This document shows, piece by piece, positions 17,210 to 26,091 of a stretch of DNA of 64,000 nt (positions are counted from its first letter, which is position 1; every line of letters begins with the position of its first letter). Below the pieces are notes generated by a model. The model was not told the origin of the DNA. It saw only the letters and a list, made by a program, of their open reading frames with translations, and did no database searches. Source of the DNA: DATCHW01 sp963806045 (GTDB taxonomy: Bacteria; Bacteroidota; Ignavibacteria; Tepidaquicellales; Tepidaquicellaceae); contig CAWDWP010000010.1 of the NCBI GenBank assembly GCA_963806045.1, positions 44,962 through 108,961 on the forward strand, given 5' to 3'. The translations under genes were made by a program, and so were the position numbers.

Positions 17210-18779
17210 TTATTCCGGTCTCGACAGTATAACAATGAGAGAATATCCTCATTCTATGAACTCTAATATTCCGAATCCAGGATTGAACAGGTATATCAAT
17301 CGATATTATAAATTTACTCTTTATCCATCTACAGCCACATTTAATGCTAAAGTTCAGTTCGAATATGAAGATTATAATACAAATAATACAGAAGTGAAAA
17401 GTGGTGTTCAGGATGAAAGAATGCTGAAATCATATTGCTGGAACGGAAGTACCTGGAACGCTCTTCAGCAAACATCAATGAATCCATATTCCAATACAAT
17501 TAATATTGATAACTTCAATCAAACTTATTGTACCGCAAGCAGTGCAGTTGCTTTCTATATTCCAACCGGATACCCTTCCCAGTTTTGGTTCAGGATACCA
17601 AATGCAAACTGGCAGAGATTATATGATGTAAAATTCGCAGATGCTAATACCGGATTTATGGTAGGCGAGCAGACAACTATTTTAAAAACAACAAACGCAG
17701 GACTCAACTGGGTCAGCTCAACAATCGGAAATAATTTTTATCTGTATAAACTTGCAATAACAGGCAGTACTTTATATGCAGCAGGTGATGCCGGTATTGT
17801 ATTCAAGAGTGCAAATCTCGGGACAAACTGGACAATGCTGCAGACAGGTGTATCAAGAAAACTTAATTCCATTTATTTCATCAGTGCTAATGAAGGATGG
17901 GCAGTAGGTGAAAAGGGTTGTGTAATTCGTACTACCAATGGAGGTACGTCATGGACTATTTCGGCAATTGATACCACTGTCACTCTTAATGCACTCGAAG
18001 TATTCGGAACTTCTGAACTTGTCACCGCAGGAAGCAGCGGAAAAGTGTATAAAAGTATAAATTCAGGTGCTAACTGGACCCTCGTGAATTCCGGAACGGT
18101 AAATAATATCTTTGGACTAAAGAAATCAGGTACATCATTTCTTGTTCTTACAGGTGACCAGAATCTTGTAATGTATTCTAATGATAAAGGGCAAACCTGG
18201 AATAATATCAGCGTTCCTAATCCAGCAGTTCTTAATTTTAAAGATGCAGCTATCATTGATCCTAACAGAATATACGTTTGCGGAAATCTCGGAAGGATAT
18301 TTTATACTCAGAATAAAGGTGTGAATTGGTTCGGGCAATATACTGCAGTCAGCAACGATTTAAATGCGCTCTATTTTATTGATAGTACAAAGGGTTTAAG
18401 TTCAGGTAATGAAGCTTGTGTACTGAGAACTAATTTCCCTGGCACTGTCGGTGTCGGAAATAACACTAATATTATTCCTGAAAGATTCGTATTGTACCAA
18501 AATTACCCAAATCCGTTTAATCCGGTAACAAAAATTAAATTTGATATTCCAAATTCCACCTTTAACCAGGGTGGTTTTGTCACATTAAAAATTTACGACA
18601 TTCTCGGTAAAGAAATCGCTACACTTGTAAATGAAAAACTCCAACCGGGTAATTATGAAGAAATATTTAATGGAAGCAATCTCCCAAGCGGAGTATATTT
18701 TTATAGACTTGAGGTCAAAGATCTATCCGGGCGGGTAGGAGATTTTATTGCTGTTAAAAAACTGGTAATGATAAAATAA
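17109..18779 (+). CDS. Ycf48-like propeller and T9SS sorting domain (second part of the CotH gene)
   Basis: Continuation of the CotH protein; authentic sequence begins near IGSMTFYNYSG and the residues before that are out of frame. After a beta-rich linker come repeated propeller units typical of Ycf48/BNR proteins: GEQTTILKTTNAGLNW, GDAGIVFKSANLGTNW, GWAVGEKGCVIRTTNGGTSW and GSSGKVYKSINSGANW. The end is a T9SS type A sorting domain (YQNYPNPFNPVTKIKFDIP ... KKLVMIK), so the mature protein should be exported through the T9SS to the surface or medium. Confidence 0.87.
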   Translation: MNTKLLPFIRHRLTFLIDLLIMTEAQIGSMTFYNYSGLDSITMREYPHSMNSNIPNPGLNRYINRYYKFTLYPSTATFNAKVQFEYEDYNTNNTEVKSGVQDERMLKSYCWNGSTWNALQQTSMNPYSNTINIDNFNQTYCTASSAVAFYIPTGYPSQFWFRIPNANWQRLYDVKFADANTGFMVGEQTTILKTTNAGLNWVSSTIGNNFYLYKLAITGSTLYAAGDAGIVFKSANLGTNWTMLQTGVSRKLNSIYFISANEGWAVGEKGCVIRTTNGGTSWTISAIDTTVTLNALEVFGTSELVTAGSSGKVYKSINSGANWTLVNSGTVNNIFGLKKSGTSFLVLTGDQNLVMYSNDKGQTWNNISVPNPAVLNFKDAAIIDPNRIYVCGNLGRIFYTQNKGVNWFGQYTAVSNDLNALYFIDSTKGLSSGNEACVLRTNFPGTVGVGNNTNIIPERFVLYQNYPNPFNPVTKIKFDIPNSTFNQGGFVTLKIYDILGKEIATLVNEKLQPGNYEEIFNGSNLPSGVYFYRLEVKDLSGRVGDFIAVKKLVMIK

Positions 18780-18833
18780 ATTATTATATATATTTTTATG
18801 AAATAATTATAAATAGTAATAGAATTATCTTAA

Positions 18834-21713
18834 TTATTTTATTATCACAAATTTCTTTATTGCACTAAAATTAGTAGTCTGTAATCTATAAAAATATATT
18901 CCGCTGGGAAGATTAGGTGCATCCCATTTATATTTATAATTCCCCGGACTAAAACTGCTGTTTAGAAGCAAAGCAACTTTTCTGCCGAGTATGTCAAAAA
19001 CTGACAGGTTAATATTTGAAGTATTTGGAATATCAAATTCAAATGTTGTACCTCCATTAAAAGGATTCGGATAGTTTTGATAAAGATTGTAAGATACCGG
19101 AGCCATTGAAGGTTGCACGCCGGGAGTGAAAACAAGCGAATTAAGTCCCGTAAAATTTGTACTTCCAATCATAGTTGCAACCCCGGTGGCTGTGTCATAT
19201 TTTACCAGGCTCGATACTTGCTGTCCTAATCCTGTCAATCCATACAACTCTCCTTTAGAATTAAATGCTATCGCAGGTGTGAATGAGAATCCGGGAATTC
19301 CTACCTGTGTGGAAGTGCCTGTATTTTTATCTATTTTGAAAATTTTATTTGCTAAAGATATACCCCACATCTGTCCGTTTAATGGGTTAATTGTAATGCT
19401 GAAAAGACTCGGAATATTTGTATTGCCAATGTATGCATTATCGTTAGTTGATAGCCTGTATCTGAATAGTTTCCCGTCAAATGAAGTGCAATATATTACA
19501 TCACTTGAATCGAACGCAATAGACCTGACACTTCTGATAGGTAATATCTTTGTGAAATAACCATCACCTTCGAGAGAATTAATTCTGACTAGTGTGCTGT
19601 AATCCGCTCCCTGTATGCATCCGTATAGAATCCTGTCATCAGGTTTGACGCTGATTCCGGTAATATCCGAAAAACCGGAGAGACCAATCAGTGAAGATGT
19701 TCCGTTAATTTTATTAAGAGATACAAAAGAACCATTGGACACAGAACCGGATATAGCGTATATGGAATCATATCTTGCAGGATTAATGACGTAACCTTTT
19801 CCTTTAACGTTTATTTTTTTAATAGAATTAGAATTATCATTACTGAAAATCCTTATACTATCAGAAATATTTCCTGCAATGTTCGGAAAATATTTAAAAT
19901 ATAAATCTTTAGACTGATTAAAACCAATTTTTAAAGGATAAGCAGAAATATTCAGCAATCTGAACTGAGTATTTATACTTTCGATATTTGAAATAGAAAG
20001 AGTATCTGAGCCAAAATTTCTAATGCTCATAGAAACCGTATCACTGCCGTAACCGTTTTCAGTTGTGGCAAATGAAAGTGTATCTTTGGTAGTGTTAAGT
20101 CTTGCACCATTAAAAGGTATCAGTCTCAGATTACTCATCCAGCCTGCCCATACGTTTGCCGGATACTCTGCATATTCTGTAAGAAGCCAGAAGTTATTCT
20201 GGTCTGATGGGTCTAGCCAGATTCCGTTATAATCTCCCCACCTGTTTCTTCCGCTTCCAAAGTCTTTATTATAAGGACCTTTTCCAGCCTGCAATATTCT
20301 GCTTCCGCTTAAATAATTTGGAGGGTCTGAATTTAATCTTGTAGTATAAAATGCACCGATGTATTCTGTCAGGCCTGAACGGGAATATGTGATAGCTAAA
20401 TTCAGGTCTTTATCTACGCTCATTGCCGGATAGTAAAGCCAGAAACCATCTGCGCCCATCGCTACATCTTCTACTGTTGTATTTGACGCAGTGTTGATTT
20501 TGAAATATCTTATACTGGAATATGCATTATTACTTCCGCTTCTTATCCCATGAACTCCCCATAGATTTCCATTTTTAAATATCGGTTCATTTCTCAAATC
20601 ATTACCTCCGCTTTCTATCAATGGATTGCTTCCGCCTAATTGATTTGCATTGGGAGGATTTGAATATGCCGTCATAGGAACATCGACTCCCGTTAAATCA
20701 GGATTTGTTATGGAGTTTGTAATTTTATAAACAACCATCGCAGTATTAACCGGATAAAAGGGAGGGGTGCAAACGAGATAATAACTTCCGGGATTTGAGG
20801 AATAGAAAATTGATGGTCTTAATGTGAATGCATTTAGATTTGGATTTGAAGGTTCTCTGATATCCCATAAATCCGTATAACTTAATTGTCCGGCAGTATT
20901 TGCATATAGTTCAGATTTCTTTATGATTCTGATTTTTGCTCCTTCAAAATTACCTACAAACTGAAATTGATTCGTAGTGATATATAATGCTTGTTCATCA
21001 AATCCGACACCCTGATAATCGCCCCAGCTGTTTGTCGGAATCGAACCGTTTTTATTTGCAGGTACTGACCAGTTGTACCAGGTTCCGAGCGGAATTGAAT
21101 CCTGGCTTACAGAAATTAAAATATTACCTCTTTGAGTTGCATCATCTTGGTCAAGCCATACCATAATCCACCGTTTTGCAAAATGGTCATACAGAACTTT
21201 CGGGTCGAAAGCACTGACACCGGTAACTGTAGTTCCGAACCAGCTATTACCTGAAATTTGTCTTATTAAGTTTCCGGATTTATCAAAAATTTTAAATCTT
21301 CCGTTATCAATTCCTATTACGTGAGTAGGTCCAACAGCACAATAGAAATCCGGGGGTATATATGAATTGCCGTCTAATGATCCCAGAAAACCTTTTATGA
21401 TAAATGGGTCTGAATCAGGATTAAGATTTTGATTTGCCAGCGGGTCAATCATATAATTACTTCCCTGTGGAGCCGTAGGAGCAACAATATTTAAAGCATC
21501 GGAATATCTTTTAATCGGAATTTTATTCCGCAAGGGTTTTTTAATGTAATATGGTAATTTATTATCAGGAGCGTTATTTATAAAAGTATTGGTAGTTACA
21601 ATAACTCCGAACGGTACGATACCTGTGGAAGGTCCCTGATAAATAGCCTGAGGAGTTGAATTCTGATAGAAGAATATTAATAGAATTAAAAGAAGTAAAA
21701 TTTTATTCATCAA
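18834..21713 (-). CDS. large secreted protein with T9SS sorting domain
   Basis: Extracellular protein of 959 residues with a signal peptide (MMNKILLLLILLIFFYQNSTPQ). The first 550 residues carry propeller-like blocks (FKIFDKSGNLIRQISGNSW, KRWIMVWLDQDD, NRWGDYNGIWLDPSD). Around residues 555-640 is an ASH/choice-of-anchor-type beta domain (TVSMSIRNFGSDTLSISNI). A second propeller-like region follows. The C-terminus is a type A sorting domain: LYQNYPNPFNGGTTFEFDIP ... SGIYFYRLQTTNFSAIKKFVIIK, cited here in two blocks. No catalytic motif recognised. It converges on the CotH gene. Confidence 0.83.
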   Translation of the reverse strand: MMNKILLLLILLIFFYQNSTPQAIYQGPSTGIVPFGVIVTTNTFINNAPDNKLPYYIKKPLRNKIPIKRYSDALNIVAPTAPQGSNYMIDPLANQNLNPDSDPFIIKGFLGSLDGNSYIPPDFYCAVGPTHVIGIDNGRFKIFDKSGNLIRQISGNSWFGTTVTGVSAFDPKVLYDHFAKRWIMVWLDQDDATQRGNILISVSQDSIPLGTWYNWSVPANKNGSIPTNSWGDYQGVGFDEQALYITTNQFQFVGNFEGAKIRIIKKSELYANTAGQLSYTDLWDIREPSNPNLNAFTLRPSIFYSSNPGSYYLVCTPPFYPVNTAMVVYKITNSITNPDLTGVDVPMTAYSNPPNANQLGGSNPLIESGGNDLRNEPIFKNGNLWGVHGIRSGSNNAYSSIRYFKINTASNTTVEDVAMGADGFWLYYPAMSVDKDLNLAITYSRSGLTEYIGAFYTTRLNSDPPNYLSGSRILQAGKGPYNKDFGSGRNRWGDYNGIWLDPSDQNNFWLLTEYAEYPANVWAGWMSNLRLIPFNGARLNTTKDTLSFATTENGYGSDTVSMSIRNFGSDTLSISNIESINTQFRLLNISAYPLKIGFNQSKDLYFKYFPNIAGNISDSIRIFSNDNSNSIKKINVKGKGYVINPARYDSIYAISGSVSNGSFVSLNKINGTSSLIGLSGFSDITGISVKPDDRILYGCIQGADYSTLVRINSLEGDGYFTKILPIRSVRSIAFDSSDVIYCTSFDGKLFRYRLSTNDNAYIGNTNIPSLFSITINPLNGQMWGISLANKIFKIDKNTGTSTQVGIPGFSFTPAIAFNSKGELYGLTGLGQQVSSLVKYDTATGVATMIGSTNFTGLNSLVFTPGVQPSMAPVSYNLYQNYPNPFNGGTTFEFDIPNTSNINLSVFDILGRKVALLLNSSFSPGNYKYKWDAPNLPSGIYFYRLQTTNFSAIKKFVIIK

Positions 21714-21849
21714 TTAATAAGTAATATTTAAAGGAATTTGATTAAAATATGAAATTGGTTAATCAATTAAAAGAAATGAAAAATTCTTAATCCCGGAAGT
21801 ATTATTAGCGGTAAATTTTTTCAATAATGAATAAACAATCATATACATA

Positions 21850-21878
21850 CTGAATAATATTGTTTTATTGTTTATATT
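21850..21878 (+). promoter_or_regulatory. possible promoter of the groES-like gene
   Basis: CTGAAT at 21850-21855 and TATATT at 21873-21878 are separated by 17 bp, about 22 bp upstream of the GroES start. The -35 box matches the sigma70 consensus only in part. In this AT-rich DNA the support is moderate at best. Confidence 0.3.
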
Positions 21879-21899
21879 GCAGCATTATTTTATAAAATT

Positions 21900-22268
21900 A
21901 TGTTAAACGAAAATAAACTTAAGAATTTAATAATAGTAGGTGACAGGGTTTTGATAAAACCTAAGTCACTGAATGATAAAACAAAAACAGGATTATATCT
22001 TCCGCCCGGTGTACAGGAAAAAGAAGTGGTGCAATCGGGATATATTATGAAAGTCGGACCCGGTTATCCGGTTCCGCAGATTGGAGACGAATTAGATGAA
22101 TCCTGGAAAAATACTGATGAAAAAGTAAAATATGTGCCGCTTCAGGTGAAAGAAGGGGATTTAGCTGTATTTCTTCAGAAAGGTTCAATTGAGGTTCTGT
22201 ATAAAGATGAAAAGTACTTCATCGTTCCCCAAAATCAAATTCTAATGGTTGAAAGGGAAGATGACTAA
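21900..22268 (+). CDS. GroES-family co-chaperonin-like protein
   Basis: Cpn10/GroES fold of 122 residues. It aligns through VGDRVLIKPKSLNDKTKTGLYLPPG (residues 13-37, covering the mobile loop), VGPGYPVPQIGDE, VKEGDLAVFLQKG and the C-terminal FIVPQNQILMVE. It is about 25 residues longer than canonical GroES, with an extra segment around residues 55-75 (DELDESWKNTDEKVKYVP). No groEL is beside it, so it is probably a second, divergent GroES and not the main co-chaperonin. Partner unknown. Confidence 0.85.
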   Translation: MLNENKLKNLIIVGDRVLIKPKSLNDKTKTGLYLPPGVQEKEVVQSGYIMKVGPGYPVPQIGDELDESWKNTDEKVKYVPLQVKEGDLAVFLQKGSIEVLYKDEKYFIVPQNQILMVEREDD

Positions 22269-22367
22269 TGAAAAATTCCGGTTAATTTTATTTCAAAAGA
22301 TTTCTAATTATCTTTATTAATAAAATTATCTTTTATATTATTAATTTTATATTTAAGAATTTATTAT

Positions 22368-23396
22368 ATGAAATATAATTATGTAAAATTCCTCTTAGCA
22401 GCAGGAATTATGTTTTTTTTGCTAAGCAATACTTATGCACAGTCACTTAAGCAGATTGCTTTTGCTTCCTCAAATTCTTCAAACGAAATGCTTCAGATTT
22501 TCATAATGGATGAAGATGGTGGAAATAAAAGACAAATTACTGAGCTTGACGAAAATTGTTACTTCCCGAAGTTTTCTCCCGATGGAAAAAGCCTGGTTTT
22601 TAACACCGATGGGACCAGAGTCTACTATATAGAAAATATTGACGATACAGGTAAAATTACACCTGTATATTTATACAACGGATTCCATCCTACTTTTTCA
22701 CCCGATGGATCATTCGTAATATTTAATTCAGAATTTGAAGGTTACCTTTCTATTTATGCTTTAGGGATAAAGGAAATAGATCCTATAAGTCTCTCATCGG
22801 GTTCATATTCGAATCAGCAAGTGATGACATCTGATGGAACGAAGTTAATTTATTCCGCATTCGACGAAGAGGGAACAAAAAGCATATTCCAGGAAAATCT
22901 CGAAGATACAACTGAAAATTCTCTTCAAAAAATCAGCAGCAATAAAAATTCAAACCTTGAGCCTGATGTAACTTCTGATGGGCAGGTAATTGCATATGCA
23001 AGTTTCAACACCAATCTGGAAGGAACTATAATATTAAATAAAGGCGGAAAAGAAATTGCTTTAACCAAAGGTGACAGCTGGCAAACCCCGAAATTTTCCC
23101 GGGATGATAGTAAAATTGCATGCGTTAAAATCGTTGATGAATCTACAATCAAATTGTATGTAATGAATACAGATGGCTCGAATAAAAAAGAACTCTCTGT
23201 TAAGGGGGGAAATGTCGGTACATATACATGGATAGATTCTGAAAATATTTTATATGATGCCGAAACTGGTACAGCTTCAACTGTAGGAATAGTAAATATT
23301 AACTCCGGTCAAGTTCAGGTGCTGACAAATAGTGGAATAAATATAACACCTGATATACAGCGTGATTATATTCAGCCGGATGAGGTAGAAAATTAA
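22368..23396 (+). CDS. TolB-like beta-propeller protein (PD40 repeats)
   Basis: Periplasmic or secreted protein of 342 residues with a signal peptide (MKYNYVKFLLAAGIMFFLLS...YAQS). It is built of TolB/WD40-like PD40 units, including IFIMDEDGGNKRQITELDE, FPKFSPDGKSLVFNTDG, HPTFSPDGSFVIFNS and LYVMNTDGSNKKELS. TolB proper works with Pal in envelope integrity, but there is no N-terminal TolB domain and no tol gene here, so it is only TolB-like. metF follows 10 bp downstream. Confidence 0.82.
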   Translation: MKYNYVKFLLAAGIMFFLLSNTYAQSLKQIAFASSNSSNEMLQIFIMDEDGGNKRQITELDENCYFPKFSPDGKSLVFNTDGTRVYYIENIDDTGKITPVYLYNGFHPTFSPDGSFVIFNSEFEGYLSIYALGIKEIDPISLSSGSYSNQQVMTSDGTKLIYSAFDEEGTKSIFQENLEDTTENSLQKISSNKNSNLEPDVTSDGQVIAYASFNTNLEGTIILNKGGKEIALTKGDSWQTPKFSRDDSKIACVKIVDESTIKLYVMNTDGSNKKELSVKGGNVGTYTWIDSENILYDAETGTASTVGIVNINSGQVQVLTNSGINITPDIQRDYIQPDEVEN

Positions 23397-23405
23397 ATAT
23401 CCCTA

Positions 23406-24356
23406 ATGAAAGTAATAGAACATTTAAGCAACTCAAAAAAACCATTAATAAGTTTTGAGATTATTCCACCATTGCGGGGAGGAGATATAAAACAATTATT
23501 TTCTATAATAGATGAACTTATAAAATATAACCCCCCGTTCATTGACGTCACATCTCATTCCGCTGAAGTGGAGTACGAGGAAACTCCTCAGGGAATAAGA
23601 AAAAAGGTTAAAAGAAAAAGACCCGGAACTATAGGAATCAGTGTCGCTATTAAAAATAAATATAATGTCGATACAGTTCCGCATATGCTTTGCAATGGTT
23701 TCACGAAAGAAGAAACGGAAGATGCACTTATAGAATTAAATTACCTGGGAATCGAAAATGTTCTTGCAATAAAAGGTGATGATAAAGGATTTAAAAAACC
23801 TATTCCGGTAGGCAAAACCAGCAATGAATATGCGATAGAACTGGTAAAACAAATTGCGGATATGAATAACGGCAAGTATCTCGGAGAAGATTTGCTTGAT
23901 GCCACTTCAACAGATTTCTGCATAGGAATAGCCGGATACCCGGAGAAACATTTTGAATCTCCGAATATTACAGTGGATATTGCATATGCAAAACAAAAAA
24001 TCGAAGCAGGTGCGCATTATATAGTGACGCAGATGTTTTTCGATAATTCTCATTTTTTCAATTATGTAAAACAATGCAGGGAAGCGGGTATTACAGTCCC
24101 TATTATTCCGGGACTAAAACTCCTTTCAAATAAAAAACATCTCACTAGTCTGCCACGAGATTTCGTGATTGATATTCCTCACGAACTGACAGAAGAAATT
24201 CTTGAGGCGAAACCCCAGCACGTTGCAGAAATCGGAACAGAATGGTCTTATAAACAATGCGAAGAACTCCTTAATAACGGTGTTCCCGGAATACATTTTT
24301 ACATACTCCAAAACGGCGAGCAAACAAAAAAACTATTAAATAAACTCAATATTTAA
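23406..24356 (+). CDS. metF: methylenetetrahydrofolate reductase
   Basis: FAD-dependent TIM-barrel reductase of 316 residues converting 5,10-methylene-THF to 5-methyl-THF for methionine synthesis. Key blocks are the N-terminal Glu-containing ISFEIIPPLRGGD, DVTSHSA, the folate/flavin region NVLAIKGDD, and the MTHFR signature IVTQMFFDNSHFFNYV. The length suits the bacterial catalytic-domain-only form. It starts 10 bp after the TolB-like gene. FolD, which supplies its substrate pool, is at 3964-4845. Confidence 0.95.
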   Translation: MKVIEHLSNSKKPLISFEIIPPLRGGDIKQLFSIIDELIKYNPPFIDVTSHSAEVEYEETPQGIRKKVKRKRPGTIGISVAIKNKYNVDTVPHMLCNGFTKEETEDALIELNYLGIENVLAIKGDDKGFKKPIPVGKTSNEYAIELVKQIADMNNGKYLGEDLLDATSTDFCIGIAGYPEKHFESPNITVDIAYAKQKIEAGAHYIVTQMFFDNSHFFNYVKQCREAGITVPIIPGLKLLSNKKHLTSLPRDFVIDIPHELTEEILEAKPQHVAEIGTEWSYKQCEELLNNGVPGIHFYILQNGEQTKKLLNKLNI

Positions 24357-24420
24357 TCAATAAGTCCTTATTTGAAGCACTATTTACTTTTTGCGTCTAA
24401 AAACCGACTCGTTTCCTTCC

Positions 24421-24449
24421 TTGAAATTTCAATTGTTAATTTTTATATT
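24421..24449 (+). promoter_or_regulatory. sigma70-type promoter
   Basis: TTGAAA at 24421-24426, a spacer of exactly 17 bp, and TATATT at 24444-24449. The predicted start of transcription is 7-8 nt further on, at the ATG of a 24-codon reading frame. It is the best-formed promoter-like sequence I found in the window. Confidence 0.5.
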
Positions 24450-24456
24450 GACCAAG

Positions 24457-24531
24457 ATGTGGCTGATTTTTTTTAATAAAGTTTTTCTGAAAAGACTTAA
24501 GATAGTAACCTTAGGTCATTATAGAGTCTAA
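24457..24531 (+). CDS. candidate leaderless 24-residue peptide
   Basis: ATG at 24457 lies where transcription from the promoter at 24421-24449 should begin, so the mRNA would be leaderless. The frame codes for 24 residues, MWLIFFNKVFLKRLKIVTLG then HYRV, a hydrophobic and basic amphipathic pattern. Its TAA (24529-24531) abuts a terminator hairpin. The arrangement promoter-ORF-terminator is complete within 145 bp. It could also be a small RNA or the leader/attenuator of the NIF3-like gene 33 bp beyond the terminator. A frame this short can occur by chance. Confidence 0.3.
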   Translation: MWLIFFNKVFLKRLKIVTLGHYRV

Positions 24532-24564
24532 AAAGTGTATCCCTTAAAGATACACTTTTTTTTT
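24531..24564 (+). terminator. Rho-independent terminator
   Basis: An 11-bp stem, AAAAGTGTATC pairing with GATACACTTTT, with a CCTTAAA loop and a run of eight or nine T. It ends the short transcription unit starting near 24456 and lies just 5' of the NIF3-like gene, so an attenuator role is possible. Confidence 0.75.
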
Positions 24565-24596
24565 GCAATACAGCGAATTTTAAAAGAAATGAAGAA

Positions 24597-25220
24597 ATGT
24601 TAAGAGAAATTAACAGGATTTTCAAGCAAAATGGAATAAAAAAAGCCGAAGGTTTTCTGCATGAATATATTTCGAAGAAAAAAGTTGTAGTTTTCGTTCC
24701 GCTATCCCATACCGATAAACTCACATTTGAAATGGCTGCCGCCGGAGCAGGTACTATCGGCAATTACAGACTTTGCTCATTCAGAATGAAAGGACTCGGA
24801 ACGTACAAACCGGGAAAAAATGCTAGCCCATATTTAGGAAAACCGGGAGAAATATCATTTGAAGAAGAGGTAAGGCTGGAGATGGAGTGTGACGAAACAT
24901 ATCTGAATCCCGTGATTGATGCTATGCTTGCAAACCATCCATACGAGGAAGTTGCTTATGAAATATATGATTTTAAAAAAAGGTCCAATGCATTCACGGG
25001 TTATTTTATCGAGTTAAAAAAATCAATAACAGAAAAGGATTTAATAATCTGCTTGCAAAAGAAAATTCATGGTGAAAATTTGAATCCGAATAAAAAGATT
25101 AAAAAAATTTCTGTCATCAAAGATAATATTACACCTGACATCGTATCGAAATCAAAGTCAGCAGGATGCCAGGTTATAATTTCGTTAAATAAGATTTTTA
25201 CAACAATAAAAATAATTTAA
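24597..25220 (+). CDS. reduced NIF3/YqfO-family protein
   Basis: 207 residues. The best-conserved part is the YqfO-type inserted domain of NIF3 proteins (residues about 28-130): VVVFVPLSHTDKL, MAAAGAGTIGNYRLCSF, GLGTYKPGKNASPYLGKPGE and HPYEEVAYEIYD. A short piece of the second NIF3 half follows (GYFIELKKSITEKDL). Complete NIF3 proteins are about 365 residues; this one lacks the N-terminal half and the last part that carry the dinuclear metal ligands (the usual GDIKYHD-like motif is replaced by SLNKIFTTIKII). It is thus probably metal-free and non-catalytic or degenerate. It lies 5 bp before the zinc-ribbon gene. Confidence 0.7.
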   Translation: MLREINRIFKQNGIKKAEGFLHEYISKKKVVVFVPLSHTDKLTFEMAAAGAGTIGNYRLCSFRMKGLGTYKPGKNASPYLGKPGEISFEEEVRLEMECDETYLNPVIDAMLANHPYEEVAYEIYDFKKRSNAFTGYFIELKKSITEKDLIICLQKKIHGENLNPNKKIKKISVIKDNITPDIVSKSKSAGCQVIISLNKIFTTIKII

Positions 25221-25225
25221 TCAAT

Positions 25226-26071
25226 ATGGACGAAAACAAACAAAATGATGAATTGAATGTGAACACCGAAAAAGAGCACGATGAACATACCACAGAACAT
25301 GAATCCAATGTTCTGGAGTACTTTACTGAACAGATTAAAGTTAATAAACCTGATCTGAGGGAAACTCTAAAGATATTATACGAACTTAAATTAATTGATA
25401 GTGACCTTGCCGAAATTGAAGAAGAGAAAGGCGACTTACCGAAGCAAATAAGAGAACAGAAAACCGAATTATCAGATACTGAAAATAAGAAGTCGGAATA
25501 TGAAAATATGCTTGTTTCTATAGGTGAAGAAGAAATAAAACTGAACGAGGAAAATAAATCATCTGAAGCGAAAATATACAAATACGATGAAGAAAAGTAT
25601 AATGTAAAGAATAATAAGGAATATGATAAAATAATGCTGACAATCGATTCTCTTTATGAAGTTGTAACTAAAAACGAAACGCGTTTAAAGGAAATCGAAG
25701 TGCAAAAAACGGATTTAGCAGTGAAGATAAACAGTCTGGATGAAAAGATTGTTGAAATGAATAAAGAACTCGAAGAAAACCAGGCGCTGTTATCAGAACT
25801 TAATACTGAGCACGAAGTTGAAGAACTGGAGCTTAAAGAAAAAAGAAACAAACTTCTTCCGAAATTAAGCGAGAAGGTTAGTTATTTATATGAAAAAATA
25901 AACGCTTCATTCTATGGAGAGGCTGTTGCGCTTGTGAGGAAAGGAAATTGCAGCGGGTGTTATAATTCAATTCCGCCGCAAAGGGAAATTGAAATTAAAA
26001 CGGGTGAAGACGTTTTTCTTTGCCAGTCCTGCGGCAGGATTTTAGTTGATGAAAGTTTAATTCAGAAATAA
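25226..26071 (+). CDS. coiled-coil C4-type zinc-ribbon protein
   Basis: 281 residues. Residues about 50-230 form a long Glu/Lys-rich coiled coil, followed by a C4 zinc ribbon (CSGCYNSIPPQ ... FLCQSCGRIL), the zf-RING_7 / CT398 architecture. Proteins of this family are cytoplasmic; chlamydial CT398 binds sigma54 and secretion components. The gene often neighbours NIF3, as it does here, and rnpB begins 20 bp downstream, so NIF3-like, zinc-ribbon and rnpB may be cotranscribed. Function not established. Confidence 0.82.
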   Translation: MDENKQNDELNVNTEKEHDEHTTEHESNVLEYFTEQIKVNKPDLRETLKILYELKLIDSDLAEIEEEKGDLPKQIREQKTELSDTENKKSEYENMLVSIGEEEIKLNEENKSSEAKIYKYDEEKYNVKNNKEYDKIMLTIDSLYEVVTKNETRLKEIEVQKTDLAVKINSLDEKIVEMNKELEENQALLSELNTEHEVEELELKEKRNKLLPKLSEKVSYLYEKINASFYGEAVALVRKGNCSGCYNSIPPQREIEIKTGEDVFLCQSCGRILVDESLIQK

Positions 26072-26091
26072 AAGTTCTTTTAAAAATACGG

